Shown here: piece after piece, positions 1 through 5,852 of the stretch
How the letters are laid out: each line of letters starts with the position of its first letter
Position numbering within the stretch: position 1 is the stretch's first letter
Origin: a virus
Reading direction: 5' to 3' (one strand)
Length of the DNA: 42,213 nt
Virus record (IMG/VR): IMGVR_UViG_3300025118_000036
Location: 1 to 42,213 of that record
Position numbers and translations under genes: made by a program
Notes under the pieces: generated by a model
The model's input: the letters and a program-made list of their open reading frames with translations, nothing else
Database searches by the model: none
Told to the model about the DNA's origin: nothing

Positions 1-76
1 CGTTTATGTCTGCAATGCACAAGGCGTATGGTACACCTACACCGACCCCAAGGCACCAGCCGTGCAGGTAGGGTAG
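1..76 (+). CDS. C-terminal end of an incoming gene (5' truncated)
   Basis: The reading frame starting at base 2 is open from the window edge to a TAG at 74-76 and encodes 24 residues ending in TDPKAPAVQVG. The peptide is aromatic-rich and compositionally ordinary (VYVCNAQGVWYTYTD). The G-rich non-coding repeats begin directly after it, so this looks like the tail of a real gene whose start lies outside the window. Function cannot be assigned. It is not in frame with the partial gene leaving at the right edge, so simple circular joining of the two ends does not fuse them. Confidence 0.5.
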   Translation, partial: VYVCNAQGVWYTYTDPKAPAVQVG

Positions 77-92
77 CAGACTTCCCCCTTCT

Positions 93-265
93 AATAGGGG
101 GGGTTGTCGTTTATAAATAGGGGGGGTTGTCGTTTATAATGGGGGGGTGCTGTCTTCCATGACCAGGAGGGGGTGACACCGACCACAGTGGGGCGGCTTA
201 GGTCGTTGTCATAGGGGGGGGTTGTCGGTTTCGACAAGTCAATGTCCAAAAACAAATAGGGGGGG
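93..265 (+). repeat. G-tract repeats, 23-bp unit
   Basis: Two perfect tandem copies of a 23-bp unit (AATAG7TTGTCGTTTATA) lie at 93-115 and 116-138. Three degenerate copies, each with a G7 or G8 run, follow at 138-155, 211-231 and 255-275. The G tracts are at 97-103, 120-126, 141-147, 214-221 and 259-265. The strand bias of the G runs is complete over this stretch. Such spacing would permit G-quadruplex formation on the + strand or iteron-like protein binding; neither is demonstrated. Confidence 0.8.
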
Positions 266-340
266 TGTTCGTCCGAGGAACCTGGGTGACACCGACCCCT
301 GTGTTGTAGTACTTGCTTACTTAGTGGGGGACACCGACCC
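175..340 (+). repeat. GACACCGACC direct repeats
   Basis: The 10-mer GACACCGACC occurs at 175-184, 288-297 and 330-339, always preceded by a G-rich segment (GGGT or GGGG). A near copy, TACACCGACC, lies inside the end of the incoming gene at 38-47. Spacing is irregular (113 and 42 bases), unlike a simple tandem array. Function is unknown; protein binding sites are one possibility. Confidence 0.7.
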
Positions 341-518
341 TTGGTTGTGCTGTATGGTTGCTATGTTGGTCGCTGTCCCTGTTTGGTGTAGCTGTAGGCT
401 TGGCGCCGAGCGCGACCATCCTGTGCCTACTGTATGGTTGGTGCGGTATGGGTCGCGCTCCCACTACCTTACATTGATGGGTAGCATCTATAACCTGTTT
501 TGTGTTACTATGTTTATA

Positions 519-538
519 GGTTAGCAAGGGCGCTAACC
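519..538. promoter_or_regulatory. Perfect inverted repeat GGTTAGC-N6-GCTAACC upstream of a small membrane gene
   Basis: GGTTAGC at 519-525 and GCTAACC at 532-538 form a 7-bp perfect stem with loop AAGGGC, 29 bases before the ATG of the membrane-protein gene at 568. The same heptamer recurs as single copies at 1384, 1463, 1546, 1596 and 1620, on both strands. It could be an operator half-site family or a leader hairpin. No U-tract follows, so it is not a terminator. Confidence 0.4.
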
Positions 539-567
539 ACAACCACTAACCACCCAAGGACTATAAA

Positions 568-795
568 ATGACTTCCCTACCCTTCGCTATTGTTACAACT
601 GCCATTAGTGTATTTGGTCTTATACTTTTTAAAGACTTCTTCCCCAACGATCTTCGCCTGCTTCAAGGGAGTCGCCGTTTGGTGGTTTCTACGGCGGCTC
701 TACTGCTCGGTGCTACTGGCATCTTGAGCGGGTCGGCGGTTATTGTTGAGGAAGTTGAACCCACGGAGAACCAGAAGGTAGACTGGATCGAGTAG
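568..795 (+). CDS. Small two-helix membrane protein, unknown function
   Basis: This encodes a 75-residue protein with two hydrophobic stretches, about residues 6-25 and 38-60, separated by a short polar loop containing KDFFPND, and an acidic C-terminus (EEVEPTENQ). AAGGA about 8 bases upstream of the ATG is a usable ribosome binding site. The gene stands alone between two repeat-rich non-coding regions. The topology would suit a holin-like or superinfection-exclusion protein, but no family is recognised. It is far from the lysis genes at the right end, which argues mildly against a holin. Confidence 0.5.
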   Translation: MTSLPFAIVTTAISVFGLILFKDFFPNDLRLLQGSRRLVVSTAALLLGATGILSGSAVIVEEVEPTENQKVDWIE

Positions 796-992
796 TGGAC
801 GGCACTGACAAACAGTGCGGGTGACCTTAACGGCTTTGGTAGCGTCGTTGGGGTCACCCTTTTACTTATAAATAAAGACGGCGACCTTTGGGCTGGCGTT
901 TCAGGAAGACCAAAGCCAAGGAATAAGGACGTTCGCTTGTCGTGTTTGTCTTGCAAAGGTCGCCAAAAAAGTAGGCCGCCAAAAAAGTCACG

Positions 993-1070
993 GGGAATAA
1001 GACCATCCACGGGGAATAAGACCACCGACAGCGACCTTTGTTGGCGACCAAGACCACAGGGAATAAGACC
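993..1070 (+). repeat. GGGAATAAGACC repeated three times
   Basis: The 12-mer GGGAATAAGACC occurs at 993-1004, 1012-1023 and 1059-1070. A related AGGAATAAGGAC lies near 918. It is interleaved with GCGACC words (for example GCGACCTTTG near 868 and 1031). The spacing of the first two copies is 19 bases. No function is assigned. Confidence 0.7.
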
Positions 1071-1164
1071 GTGGACAGCGACCCCAAAACTAAGGCGACC
1101 AAAAAAAATAGAAAGCGACCTCGCGGCAAAACGACCCTATTTTGCATTATTTGTACTATTTTGG

Positions 1165-1254
1165 CCTAAACGCTGTACTGCAAGCCTGCGGCACCCTAAA
1201 CGCTGTACTGCAAGCCTGTTACCTTGTAAACGCTACACTGCAAGCCTGCTGCAT
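1165..1254 (+). repeat. Three tandem 30-bp repeats (iteron-like)
   Basis: Units start at 1165, 1195 and 1225, each 30 bp. The first 24 bases are conserved: TAAACGC, then TGTACTG or TACACTG, then CAAGCCTG. The last 6 bases vary. A fourth copy lies 450 bp away at about 1685-1711 and matches unit two over TGTACTGCAAGCCTG plus TTACCT. An imperfect copy (GTACAGTGCAAGCCTG) is at 1270-1285. Regularly phased repeats with distant isolated copies are typical of iteron-type initiator sites, but binding is not shown. Confidence 0.8.
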
Positions 1255-1256
1255 AG

Positions 1257-1308
1257 GTACTGCACAGGCGTACAGTGCAAGCCTGTACAGTACTGCACAG
1301 GCGTACAG
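1257..1308 (+). repeat. 19-bp direct repeat, spacing 33 bp
   Basis: GTACTGCACAGGCGTACAG occurs at 1257-1275 and again at 1290-1308. Each copy starts with GTAC and ends with GTACAG, so it carries its own short symmetric ends. It directly follows the 30-bp repeat array and shares its GTAC/CTG vocabulary. Confidence 0.75.
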
Positions 1309-1821
1309 GTAAAACTTGGCACGATCTTTGATCTGGCACGTGCCTTGCTACACTGCAAGCACCGTGCCAACTACCACGTTTTAGGTTAGCCGTTTAGCTA
1401 CCTGTACAGGTGTACAGTATGCCGTTTACTGGCGCTGTGTGGCCTTGTGTTGGCTTGTGCTTGCTAACCCTTGCCGTGGTACCTGTTAGGCTGTAGCCGC
1501 GATCAGGCTACCTATACAGCGTTTAACAGCTACCCTAAAGATCGCGCTAACCTTGTGCCCTATATGGTGGCCCCGATCGGGCACCTATAAAGATCGCTAA
1601 CCGTTTATAACCGTTACTGGGTTAGCTTTGCGCCGTTGATCCGTGCAGATCTGGCAGTTAGATCAAGCCCTAAAACAAAAATAAAAACGTTGTACTGCAA
1701 GCCTGTTACCTAAAATAAAACCGCTAAAATAAAAATAATGGTAGCCTAAACGGATCTAACGGGTGTATAACCCTTACATGGTTAGGCACTACCGCTTAAC
1801 CATTTACAAAAGGGTGCTAAC

Positions 1822-2424
1822 ATGGCAAAAGCCAAAACAACTACCGCTAAAACTAAAACCACTAATAAGGCTAAAAAGGTAGCCGCTAAAACTAAAACAA
1901 CTAACGCTAACAAGGTAGCCGCTAAGCCAACAGATCAACAGGTAGCCGCGCAACAGGCACAAGCCGATCTTTTGGTAGCTATGCAAGCCGCGCATGCAAG
2001 CCGCTTGCCAGCAGGTAAGGGTAGCAGGCATGGTAGGCACCTAAAAGCACGCATGCCTAACCGCAGTACCGTTGTAAAGCTTGCTAACGCCTTGCTAGCG
2101 GCTGTAGCAGGTACGGCTGGCAACGTAACGCCTAACGGCGATCGGCTGATCTTGCGCGGCTACCAAGCTAAGATCGGCGATCAGGTTGTTGGCGCTGATC
2201 CGTGGGTTGCGCTTTACAAAACTTGGTTGCATAACCAGCACGGCTGGCGCGTTGATCAAACATGCCAGCGTAGCGCTAACGCGCTTGGCTTTACTGGTAG
2301 GCTTTACAACGCCAGCACTGATCAACGGCACGTGATCCTTGCACCCATTGATCCTGCGGCTTTTAGTAAAGATCCCGCTGGCTACATACAAGCTAACCTA
2401 GCTACCCTGATCGGTACCCTGTAA
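1822..2424 (+). CDS. Unknown protein with Lys/Ala/Thr-rich histone-like N-terminal tail
   Basis: This 200-residue protein has two parts. Residues 1-35 are a low-complexity tail of K, A, T and N with repeated KTKTTN and KKVAAK words, resembling histone H1-type tails. Residues 70-200 look like an ordinary folded domain with W, Y and C residues (HNQHGWRVDQTCQRSANALGF). AAAGGG before GCTAAC and ATG gives a weak ribosome binding site. GCTAAC and GATC words are very frequent in its DNA, as in the upstream non-coding region. A strong hairpin follows the stop. DNA binding is suggested by the basic tail but unproven. I do not recognise the C-terminal domain. Confidence 0.6.
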   Translation: MAKAKTTTAKTKTTNKAKKVAAKTKTTNANKVAAKPTDQQVAAQQAQADLLVAMQAAHASRLPAGKGSRHGRHLKARMPNRSTVVKLANALLAAVAGTAGNVTPNGDRLILRGYQAKIGDQVVGADPWVALYKTWLHNQHGWRVDQTCQRSANALGFTGRLYNASTDQRHVILAPIDPAAFSKDPAGYIQANLATLIGTL

Positions 2425-2433
2425 ACCCTAACA

Positions 2434-2457
2434 GCCGCGCCCGTAACGGGGCGCGGC
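2434..2457 (+). terminator. GC-rich hairpin after the histone-tail gene
   Basis: GCCGCGCCC and GGGCGCGGC form a perfect 9-bp stem with loop GTAACG, ten bases after the stop at 2424. No U-tract follows, so it may act as an mRNA stabiliser or pause site rather than a full intrinsic terminator. Confidence 0.45.
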
Positions 2458-2474
2458 ACCATAAAGGATCTATT

Positions 2475-2537
2475 ATGTTACTTATTGTGTTTGCTACCGC
2501 TAACGTAGTTTTAGCTTGCTTTGCAAGCGTTACCTAA
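2475..2537 (+). CDS. Possible 20-residue hydrophobic peptide
   Basis: An ATG at 2475, preceded by AAAGGA with an 8-base spacer, opens a frame for a very hydrophobic 20-residue peptide (starts MLLIVFATANVV, ends CFASVT) and stops at 2535-2537. The size and composition suit a single-pass membrane micropeptide. It sits between the hairpin at 2434 and the terminator-like hairpin at 2550. The evidence is only the good ribosome binding site and composition, so it may be spurious. Confidence 0.3.
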   Translation: MLLIVFATANVVLACFASVT

Positions 2538-2549
2538 AACCTAAAACCT

Positions 2550-2592
2550 AAAACCAAAAAGCAAGGGGCGGCCTTTGCTTTTTGCGGTTTTG
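2550..2592 (+). terminator. Probable intrinsic terminator
   Basis: AAAACC (2550-2555) pairs with GGTTTT (2586-2591), and inside it AAAAAGCAAGG (2556-2566) pairs with CC-TTGCTTTTT (2572-2583) with small bulges. The loop is GGCGG. The hairpin ends in TTTT. It follows a short tandem array of CTAAAAC words (about 2533-2553). It would end + strand transcription before the convergent methyltransferase gene. Confidence 0.45.
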
Positions 2593-2680
2593 GCGCTGGT
2601 ACCATTTGCCTACCATCGCAGGATATTTCTCAAAAAACCCCCACCCTGTGCGCAGTGCTTTTTTTTTCTATAAAAATTTT

Positions 2681-2702
2681 GGGTTATTGCGGTAAATGAC
2701 CC
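2681..2702 (-). terminator. Probable terminator of the methyltransferase gene
   Basis: GGGTTATT (2681-2688) pairs with AATGACCC (2695-2702), 8 pairs with one wobble, loop GCGGTA. Read on the minus strand the hairpin lies immediately after the methyltransferase stop and is followed by AAAATTTTT, giving a five-U run. Position and orientation suit an intrinsic terminator for the minus-strand gene. Confidence 0.5.
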
Positions 2703-2704
2703 AA

Positions 2705-3229
2705 CTATTTAGGGCAAGGCCAGCTAACTACCCTTGGGCCTTCTGGGTATCCGTTGTGCGGTACGTGTGGTCTAAAAATAAGTATGGCGCTTCCTTTTGG
2801 TGCTGCGGCAGCTTTTTGGCCATTACTTCTTGTAAAGCTTACTCGGCCTTTTACTAGGCGTATTTCTGCTGCTTTCCATGCTTGATCGTGCCACCAGTTT
2901 GTATCTGTGCAGGCCATTACAATCATTACAACTGTTGCGCCTTGCTGTGCTTGTTCTTTGGCGTGTTGTACCCATTGGTTTACTGTTCTACCGTATGGTG
3001 GGTTGCAAAACACGGTACCGTTCCAGTGAGCTTTTAGGCTGTTACGTTTTGCTGGGTTGGGGTGATCAAGGCCAAGGTAGTTTTCACATTTTTTATTGTT
3101 TCGGCTTGCTGCCGCATCAAGTGTAAAGCCAAATTCCTTATCAAGTGCGTTGTATAGGGCTGCTGGTGTTCGCCATGCTTGGTCTTTACTACTGTGTAGT
3201 GTTTGCCAGATCTTGTTCGCCTTGGACAT
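2705..3229 (-). CDS. dam: Phage DNA N6-adenine methyltransferase (Dam type)
   Basis: This 174-residue protein fits the short phage N6-adenine methyltransferase family (Pfam PF05869-like). Visible features are TPAALYNAL near residue 21, the LDAAAS block at 38-43, catalytic motif IV NPPYG at 76-80, TDTNWWHDQ at 109-117, GRVSF at 128-132 and the closing PKGSAILIF block. It should transfer a methyl group from S-adenosylmethionine to adenine, commonly in GATC. AGGAGG lies 8 bases before the ATG. It is the only convincing minus-strand gene in the window, faces the GATC cluster convergently, and has its own promoter candidate and terminator. Likely roles are protection from restriction or control of replication and transcription. 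Confidence 0.9.
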   Translation of the reverse strand: MSKANKIWQTLHSSKDQAWRTPAALYNALDKEFGFTLDAAASRNNKKCENYLGLDHPNPAKRNSLKAHWNGTVFCNPPYGRTVNQWVQHAKEQAQQGATVVMIVMACTDTNWWHDQAWKAAEIRLVKGRVSFTRSNGQKAAAAPKGSAILIFRPHVPHNGYPEGPRVVSWPCPK

Positions 3230-3282
3230 AGTTGTTGCCTCCTGGTCGTATTTTTAGGGTGTTGTTTTGCTTCTGCTTACCT

Positions 3283-3312
3283 ATAATAAGGGTGTATTGG
3301 TGCTAGGGGTAA
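3283..3312 (-). promoter_or_regulatory. Candidate promoter for the methyltransferase gene
   Basis: On the minus strand, TTACCC (3312-3307) and TATTAT (3288-3283) are separated by 18 bases, placing a start about 45 bases before the ATG at 3229. The same spot read on the + strand contains a perfect TATAAT (3282-3287), so it may be divergent. The -35 match is poor. Confidence 0.35.
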
Positions 3313-3749
3313 CTTTTGCTGTCATTTATACATTATGCGTGTGTGTGCCGTAGCAGCTTGGCATTAGTTAATTTCCCTGGTGGTTCTAGCTGTGGCAACC
3401 CTAAAGCGGGGAAGATATACGCACCGCTTTGCTTAGCTTGCATGCATAGCAAGCCATGGGCCTGGAAACAGGATTAGCTAAAAAAGTAACGCGCAACCGT
3501 ATATGCCTATAGCGTTCTTGTGTTTGCAAGGGCGTTATAGTGCTTTTTGGAAAAAGTTAAAAACAATGGTAGTGTCGTACCAATAGTGGTTAGAACGGTG
3601 CGTTTTTTGTGGTGTACCACCTATAAGGGGTTGGTAACCCTACTTAGGGGTAAGCTCCCCGTTTTGCCCTTTGTGGGTTGCCTGCTGCATCAGCTTTTCC
3701 TTTTAGTGGGGTTTGGCTGGTGCGGCACCCTCCTACATTGGTAGCCAAT
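3313..3749. other. Intergenic region without a convincing gene
   Basis: About 430 bases between the divergent methyltransferase gene and the rightward gene series. Open frames exist but start with TTG or an ATG lacking a Shine-Dalgarno site. An inverted repeat GCTTGC-N7-GCAAGC lies near 3437-3456. A promoter for the rightward genes is expected here, and the TATAAT at 3282 is the best -10 seen. Confidence 0.4.
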
Positions 3750-4130
3750 GTGTACGCAGTGCAAGTAACAGAACGCGGATGGCCAGAGCAATTTACATTT
3801 GCCCACCACTGCCGCTTTAGGCGCAATACTCTTGTTAGCCTTAGCCGCAACAATAGCGTTGTTGTCAGTACCGTTGGCTACTATGTGCCTCCTGTGGTTA
3901 ATCAACCTACAGGAGGCACAGTAGAGCGTATTCCAGTATTTAACGCCTACTACCAAACATGCGTGTTTAAAGGTAAGCAAGCAGATACAATAACAGAAGC
4001 AACAGGACTACCAATAGACAAAGCAACACTAGATCAAATAGACAACCCCGCAGCAAACAACATGCACAACGCAATGGTCAACCGCTGGGTAAGCAAGCTA
4101 GAAAACCAAGGAACAAAAGCCTTAAAGTAA
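3750..4130 (+). CDS. Small conserved phage protein (YAVQVTERGW type), unknown function
   Basis: I start this at GTG 3750, giving 126 residues beginning with YAVQVTERGWPEQFTF after the initiator. That opening, followed by CRFRRNTLVS and VVVSTVG, resembles a group of small hypothetical phage proteins that begin in the same way (from memory, not searched). The frame is open to an ATG at 3678, but that start has no ribosome binding site and adds a compositionally different leader. The C-terminal half is polar and helical (NNMHNAMVNRWVSKLEN). It heads a run of small genes leading to the terminase. No enzymatic motif is visible. Confidence 0.6.
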   Translation: MYAVQVTERGWPEQFTFAHHCRFRRNTLVSLSRNNSVVVSTVGYYVPPVVNQPTGGTVERIPVFNAYYQTCVFKGKQADTITEATGLPIDKATLDQIDNPAANNMHNAMVNRWVSKLENQGTKALK

Positions 4131-4142
4131 AGGGAGCTAAAA

Positions 4143-4442
4143 ATGCCAGAAACCACAAAAGAGCCAACCGACCTTGATCTATGGTTAGAATCAAGTTGTG
4201 CAGGCGCAATAAGACTAGAACCATCAGCAGACTTCGACTACGCCATTTTAGGTGTAGGCACACAGTTTGACCAACAGCCCTGTATTGTGTACAGCATACC
4301 CAAAGTGTTAGAGGTGCTGCAAACCGCGCAAAGCATGAGCCAAGAAGAAGCCTGGGAGTGGTTCCACTTTAACATAGCCAATGCTTTTTATGGAGGGGTA
4401 CAGCCAATGTTTGTAGAACCAACCTGGAAGCCACAACCATAA
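4143..4442 (+). CDS. Small acidic phage protein, unknown function
   Basis: This 99-residue acidic protein follows the previous gene by 12 bases, with GGGAG upstream of its ATG. The motif MSQEEAWEWFHFNIANAF near residues 62-79, then a G-P-F-V run, matches a common pattern in small hypothetical phage proteins (two short blocks of the type 'sxEEAxEWxxxN'). Role unknown; possibly an early accessory protein. Confidence 0.65.
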   Translation: MPETTKEPTDLDLWLESSCAGAIRLEPSADFDYAILGVGTQFDQQPCIVYSIPKVLEVLQTAQSMSQEEAWEWFHFNIANAFYGGVQPMFVEPTWKPQP

Positions 4443-4462
4443 TAAGTTAGACTGGTACTACA

Positions 4463-4603
4463 ATGCGTAAAACCCTACCAGGACACCCAACAGCATGTGC
4501 TAAGGGCTGCACAAACAAGTCTACCATGTTGATCTGGGGCCACTGGGTGTGCGCCCAATGCGCCATAGCCTTGATTAACAGTAAAAAGGCCATACCATGG
4601 TAA
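4463..4603 (+). CDS. 46-residue zinc-finger-like micro-protein
   Basis: An ATG at 4463 opens 46 codons ending at TAA 4601-4603, which overlaps the next ATG (4597) in the sequence ATGGTAA. The peptide carries C12-x3-C16 and C30-x2-C33, a spacing that could bind one zinc ion. The ribosome binding site is weak. Support comes from the overlap arrangement, codon use like its neighbours, and the cysteine pattern. It would fill an otherwise empty 150-base gap. Confidence 0.5.
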   Translation: MRKTLPGHPTACAKGCTNKSTMLIWGHWVCAQCAIALINSKKAIPW

Positions 4604-5121
4604 AGCCAACATTCAGGGTAGTGTTTAGGGTTTCCAAAAAGGGAGCGCCTACTGGGCAGCCTTACTTCTGGCTTGAAATACCCGCCGCAGACAAAACAGA
4701 AGCGATCCTTACAGCATGGAAAGAAATGACTGTATGTGTAGGGGTATTGTTTTCTGTAGTACACAGGGTTGAGCTAGTAGAGCAAATAGGCCAGCCAAAC
4801 GACACCCACCTAATAAGCACCCCCATAGCGGCTAATACTTTCCTTTTCCGCAGGGACAGGCTAAAACTGCACGGCGTACCGTTAGAACCCTTAGCAAAGG
4901 GTACAAACGTATTCAAGGAGGAGAAAATGCCAATTTACGACTTTGTTTGTGGCAAATGCGAAAAGCAAACAGAAGTAATGCAAAAGTACACAGACCCAAA
5001 CCCAACCTGCTGTGGAAAAGAAACAAAGCGCATGGTTAGCAAAACCTCCTTTGCCCTAAAGGGTAGGGGTTGGGCATACGACGGCTACGGCGTTGGTAAC
5101 ACAAACCTACTTAAAAAGTAA
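4597..5121 (+). CDS. Unknown 110-residue domain fused in frame to an FmdB-type zinc ribbon
   Basis: The frame from ATG 4597 (AAGG 7 bases upstream) reads 174 residues with no stop before the FmdB-like part that begins at residue 111. The first 110 residues (opening MVKPTFRVVFRVSKKG, with YFWLEIPAADK) form an unassigned alpha/beta-like domain. A very strong internal ribosome binding site precedes residue 111, so two products are possible: the full 174-residue fusion and the short FmdB-like protein. Whether the fusion is a natural gene or a lost stop codon cannot be told from one sequence. Confidence 0.55.
   Translation: MVKPTFRVVFRVSKKGAPTGQPYFWLEIPAADKTEAILTAWKEMTVCVGVLFSVVHRVELVEQIGQPNDTHLISTPIAANTFLFRRDRLKLHGVPLEPLAKGTNVFKEEKMPIYDFVCGKCEKQTEVMQKYTDPNPTCCGKETKRMVSKTSFALKGRGWAYDGYGVGNTNLLKK
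4927..5121 (+). CDS. FmdB-family zinc-ribbon protein
   Basis: Starting at ATG 4927, with AAGGAGGAG at 4915-4923, the 64-residue product opens MPIYDFVCGKCEKQTEV, the hallmark of FmdB-type putative regulatory proteins (usually MPIYEYxCxxCG). C8-x2-C11 and C28-C29 are the metal ligands, and FALKGRGWAYDGYG near the end matches the family's FxLxGxGW box. FmdB-like proteins are small zinc-ribbon proteins of largely unknown role, common in bacteria and phages. The next gene starts directly on its stop (TAAATG). Confidence 0.8.
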   Translation: MPIYDFVCGKCEKQTEVMQKYTDPNPTCCGKETKRMVSKTSFALKGRGWAYDGYGVGNTNLLKK

Positions 5122-5430
5122 ATGGCAACACTGCGTGACCTATACACCCACCACCAAGCCAACAACGAGGTTGCTTTTTCGTTAACCTACTTGGGGCAAA
5201 CAGTTTGGTTTGGAATAGTAGGTGGCCCAAAGCAGGGGCTTTGGCTTGTTGAATACAGCCAAACCGCGCAAGCCGCGCAAACGGTAGACTGGGAGCTATT
5301 TGGGTGTGACGACCCAGCCAATTGGACAGGATGCCTTGCGCTAGTTTGCGCTGTGTTTAGCAAACTAACAGGTAAGGTTGCGCACGTTGAGCAACTACAC
5401 AAAGAAATAGCCATTGAAATAATGCCATAA
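5122..5430 (+). CDS. Unknown small protein
   Basis: This 102-residue protein starts on the base after the FmdB stop, so translation is probably coupled. It has TYLGQTVWFGIVGGP near residue 22, WELFGCDDPANWTGC at about 55-69, and a predicted helical end. I see no known domain or membrane segment. Its place in the run of small genes before the terminase suggests a phage-specific accessory role. Confidence 0.6.
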   Translation: MATLRDLYTHHQANNEVAFSLTYLGQTVWFGIVGGPKQGLWLVEYSQTAQAAQTVDWELFGCDDPANWTGCLALVCAVFSKLTGKVAHVEQLHKEIAIEIMP

Positions 5431-5486
5431 ATAGGGCATATAAAGTAAAAGCTACGCATCTTGCGCGGCCAAGCAAGGTAGGCAGC

Positions 5487-5852
5487 ATGAAGATCAACAT
5501 ATCAGCCAGTGACGAAGCAATAACAGTCAGTGAAAAAGATATTGCGCTGGTATTTAAAAAAGATGGCCTATACGCCTACATACCAAGCGAATACAACCCA
5601 GACACAAACCCAATACCAGAAATGGTTCCAAAGCATATTGCGCTTGGCCTAATGGCAATGTTTGTAGCCGAAAACCATGAAGACTTTATAGACGCAATAG
5701 AGCTTTCGCGTGTTGCTATGGTAGCAACCCAAATGACAGAAAAAATAGCAGAAGAGCACAGGCGTAGAACAGAAGGTAAGGAAAGCATACAACTACAACA
5801 AGCGCTAGAGGCAGTAATAAACAGCGTAAGCAGGAAAATAAGTGAAGTATGA
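5487..5852 (+). CDS. Unknown helical protein upstream of the small terminase gene
   Basis: This 121-residue protein is preceded by AAGGTAGG. The N-terminal half (opening MKINISASDEAITVSEKD) looks beta-rich with EYNPDTNPIPEMVPKHIALG. The C-terminal half is strongly helical and charged (IAEEHRRRTEGKES). Its stop TGA overlaps the next ATG (ATGA), implying coupling to the putative terminase small subunit. Function unknown. Confidence 0.6.
   Translation: MKINISASDEAITVSEKDIALVFKKDGLYAYIPSEYNPDTNPIPEMVPKHIALGLMAMFVAENHEDFIDAIELSRVAMVATQMTEKIAEEHRRRTEGKESIQLQQALEAVINSVSRKISEV

Larger units (their letters stand above)
77..518. other. Gene-poor left region with G-tract and GACACCGACC repeats
   Basis: No convincing gene is seen here. 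Open frames exist on both strands, but they run through the repeats and have no ribosome binding site. The stretch is dominated by runs of seven or eight G and by repeated GACACCGACC boxes, described separately. The 11-mer CTGTATGGTTG also occurs twice, near 350 and near 430. A non-coding regulatory, replication or packaging role is an inference from repetition and gene absence only. Confidence 0.5.
796..1821. other. 1-kb non-coding region with several repeat families
   Basis: I see no credible gene here. An Arg/Lys-rich open frame on the + strand and two hydrophobic frames on the minus strand cross the repeats, but none has a Shine-Dalgarno site. The stretch holds three copies of GGGAATAAGACC, three tandem 30-bp repeats plus a distant fourth copy, a 19-bp direct repeat, many GTACAG/CTGTAC palindromic words, and scattered GATC and GCTAACC words. 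This resembles a phage replication origin or early control region, which is an inference. Confidence 0.5.
1323..2470. other. Dense cluster of GATC sites
   Basis: By hand count, 24 GATC sites lie between 1323 and 2470, about one per 48 bp against one per 256 bp expected for random sequence. Fourteen fall between 2140 and 2470. The preceding 1.3 kb has only about two. The cluster ends just before the phage's own Dam-type methyltransferase gene on the opposite strand. Part of the excess lies in coding sequence, but ten sites are in the upstream non-coding part. GATC clusters mark Dam-controlled origins and promoters in some bacteria; a similar role here is inferred. Confidence 0.65.

Noticed and set aside
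222-524. 100-residue open frame on the + strand
   Set aside because: It runs through the GACACCGACC repeats, lacks a Shine-Dalgarno site, and has unlikely composition (many V, C and W).
866-1147. Hydrophobic minus-strand frame of 93 residues
   Set aside because: No binding site, and the hydrophobicity comes from complementing the A-rich CCAAAAAA repeats.
937-1389. 150-residue Arg/Lys-rich open frame across the 30-bp repeats
   Set aside because: TTG start without ribosome binding site. The 10-residue period is just the 30-bp repeat read in frame. The composition is unlike all neighbours.
3547-3744. 65-residue frame upstream of the gene at 3750
   Set aside because: TTG start without a binding site, and hydrophobic composition from T-rich DNA. 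It conflicts with the better-supported neighbouring gene.
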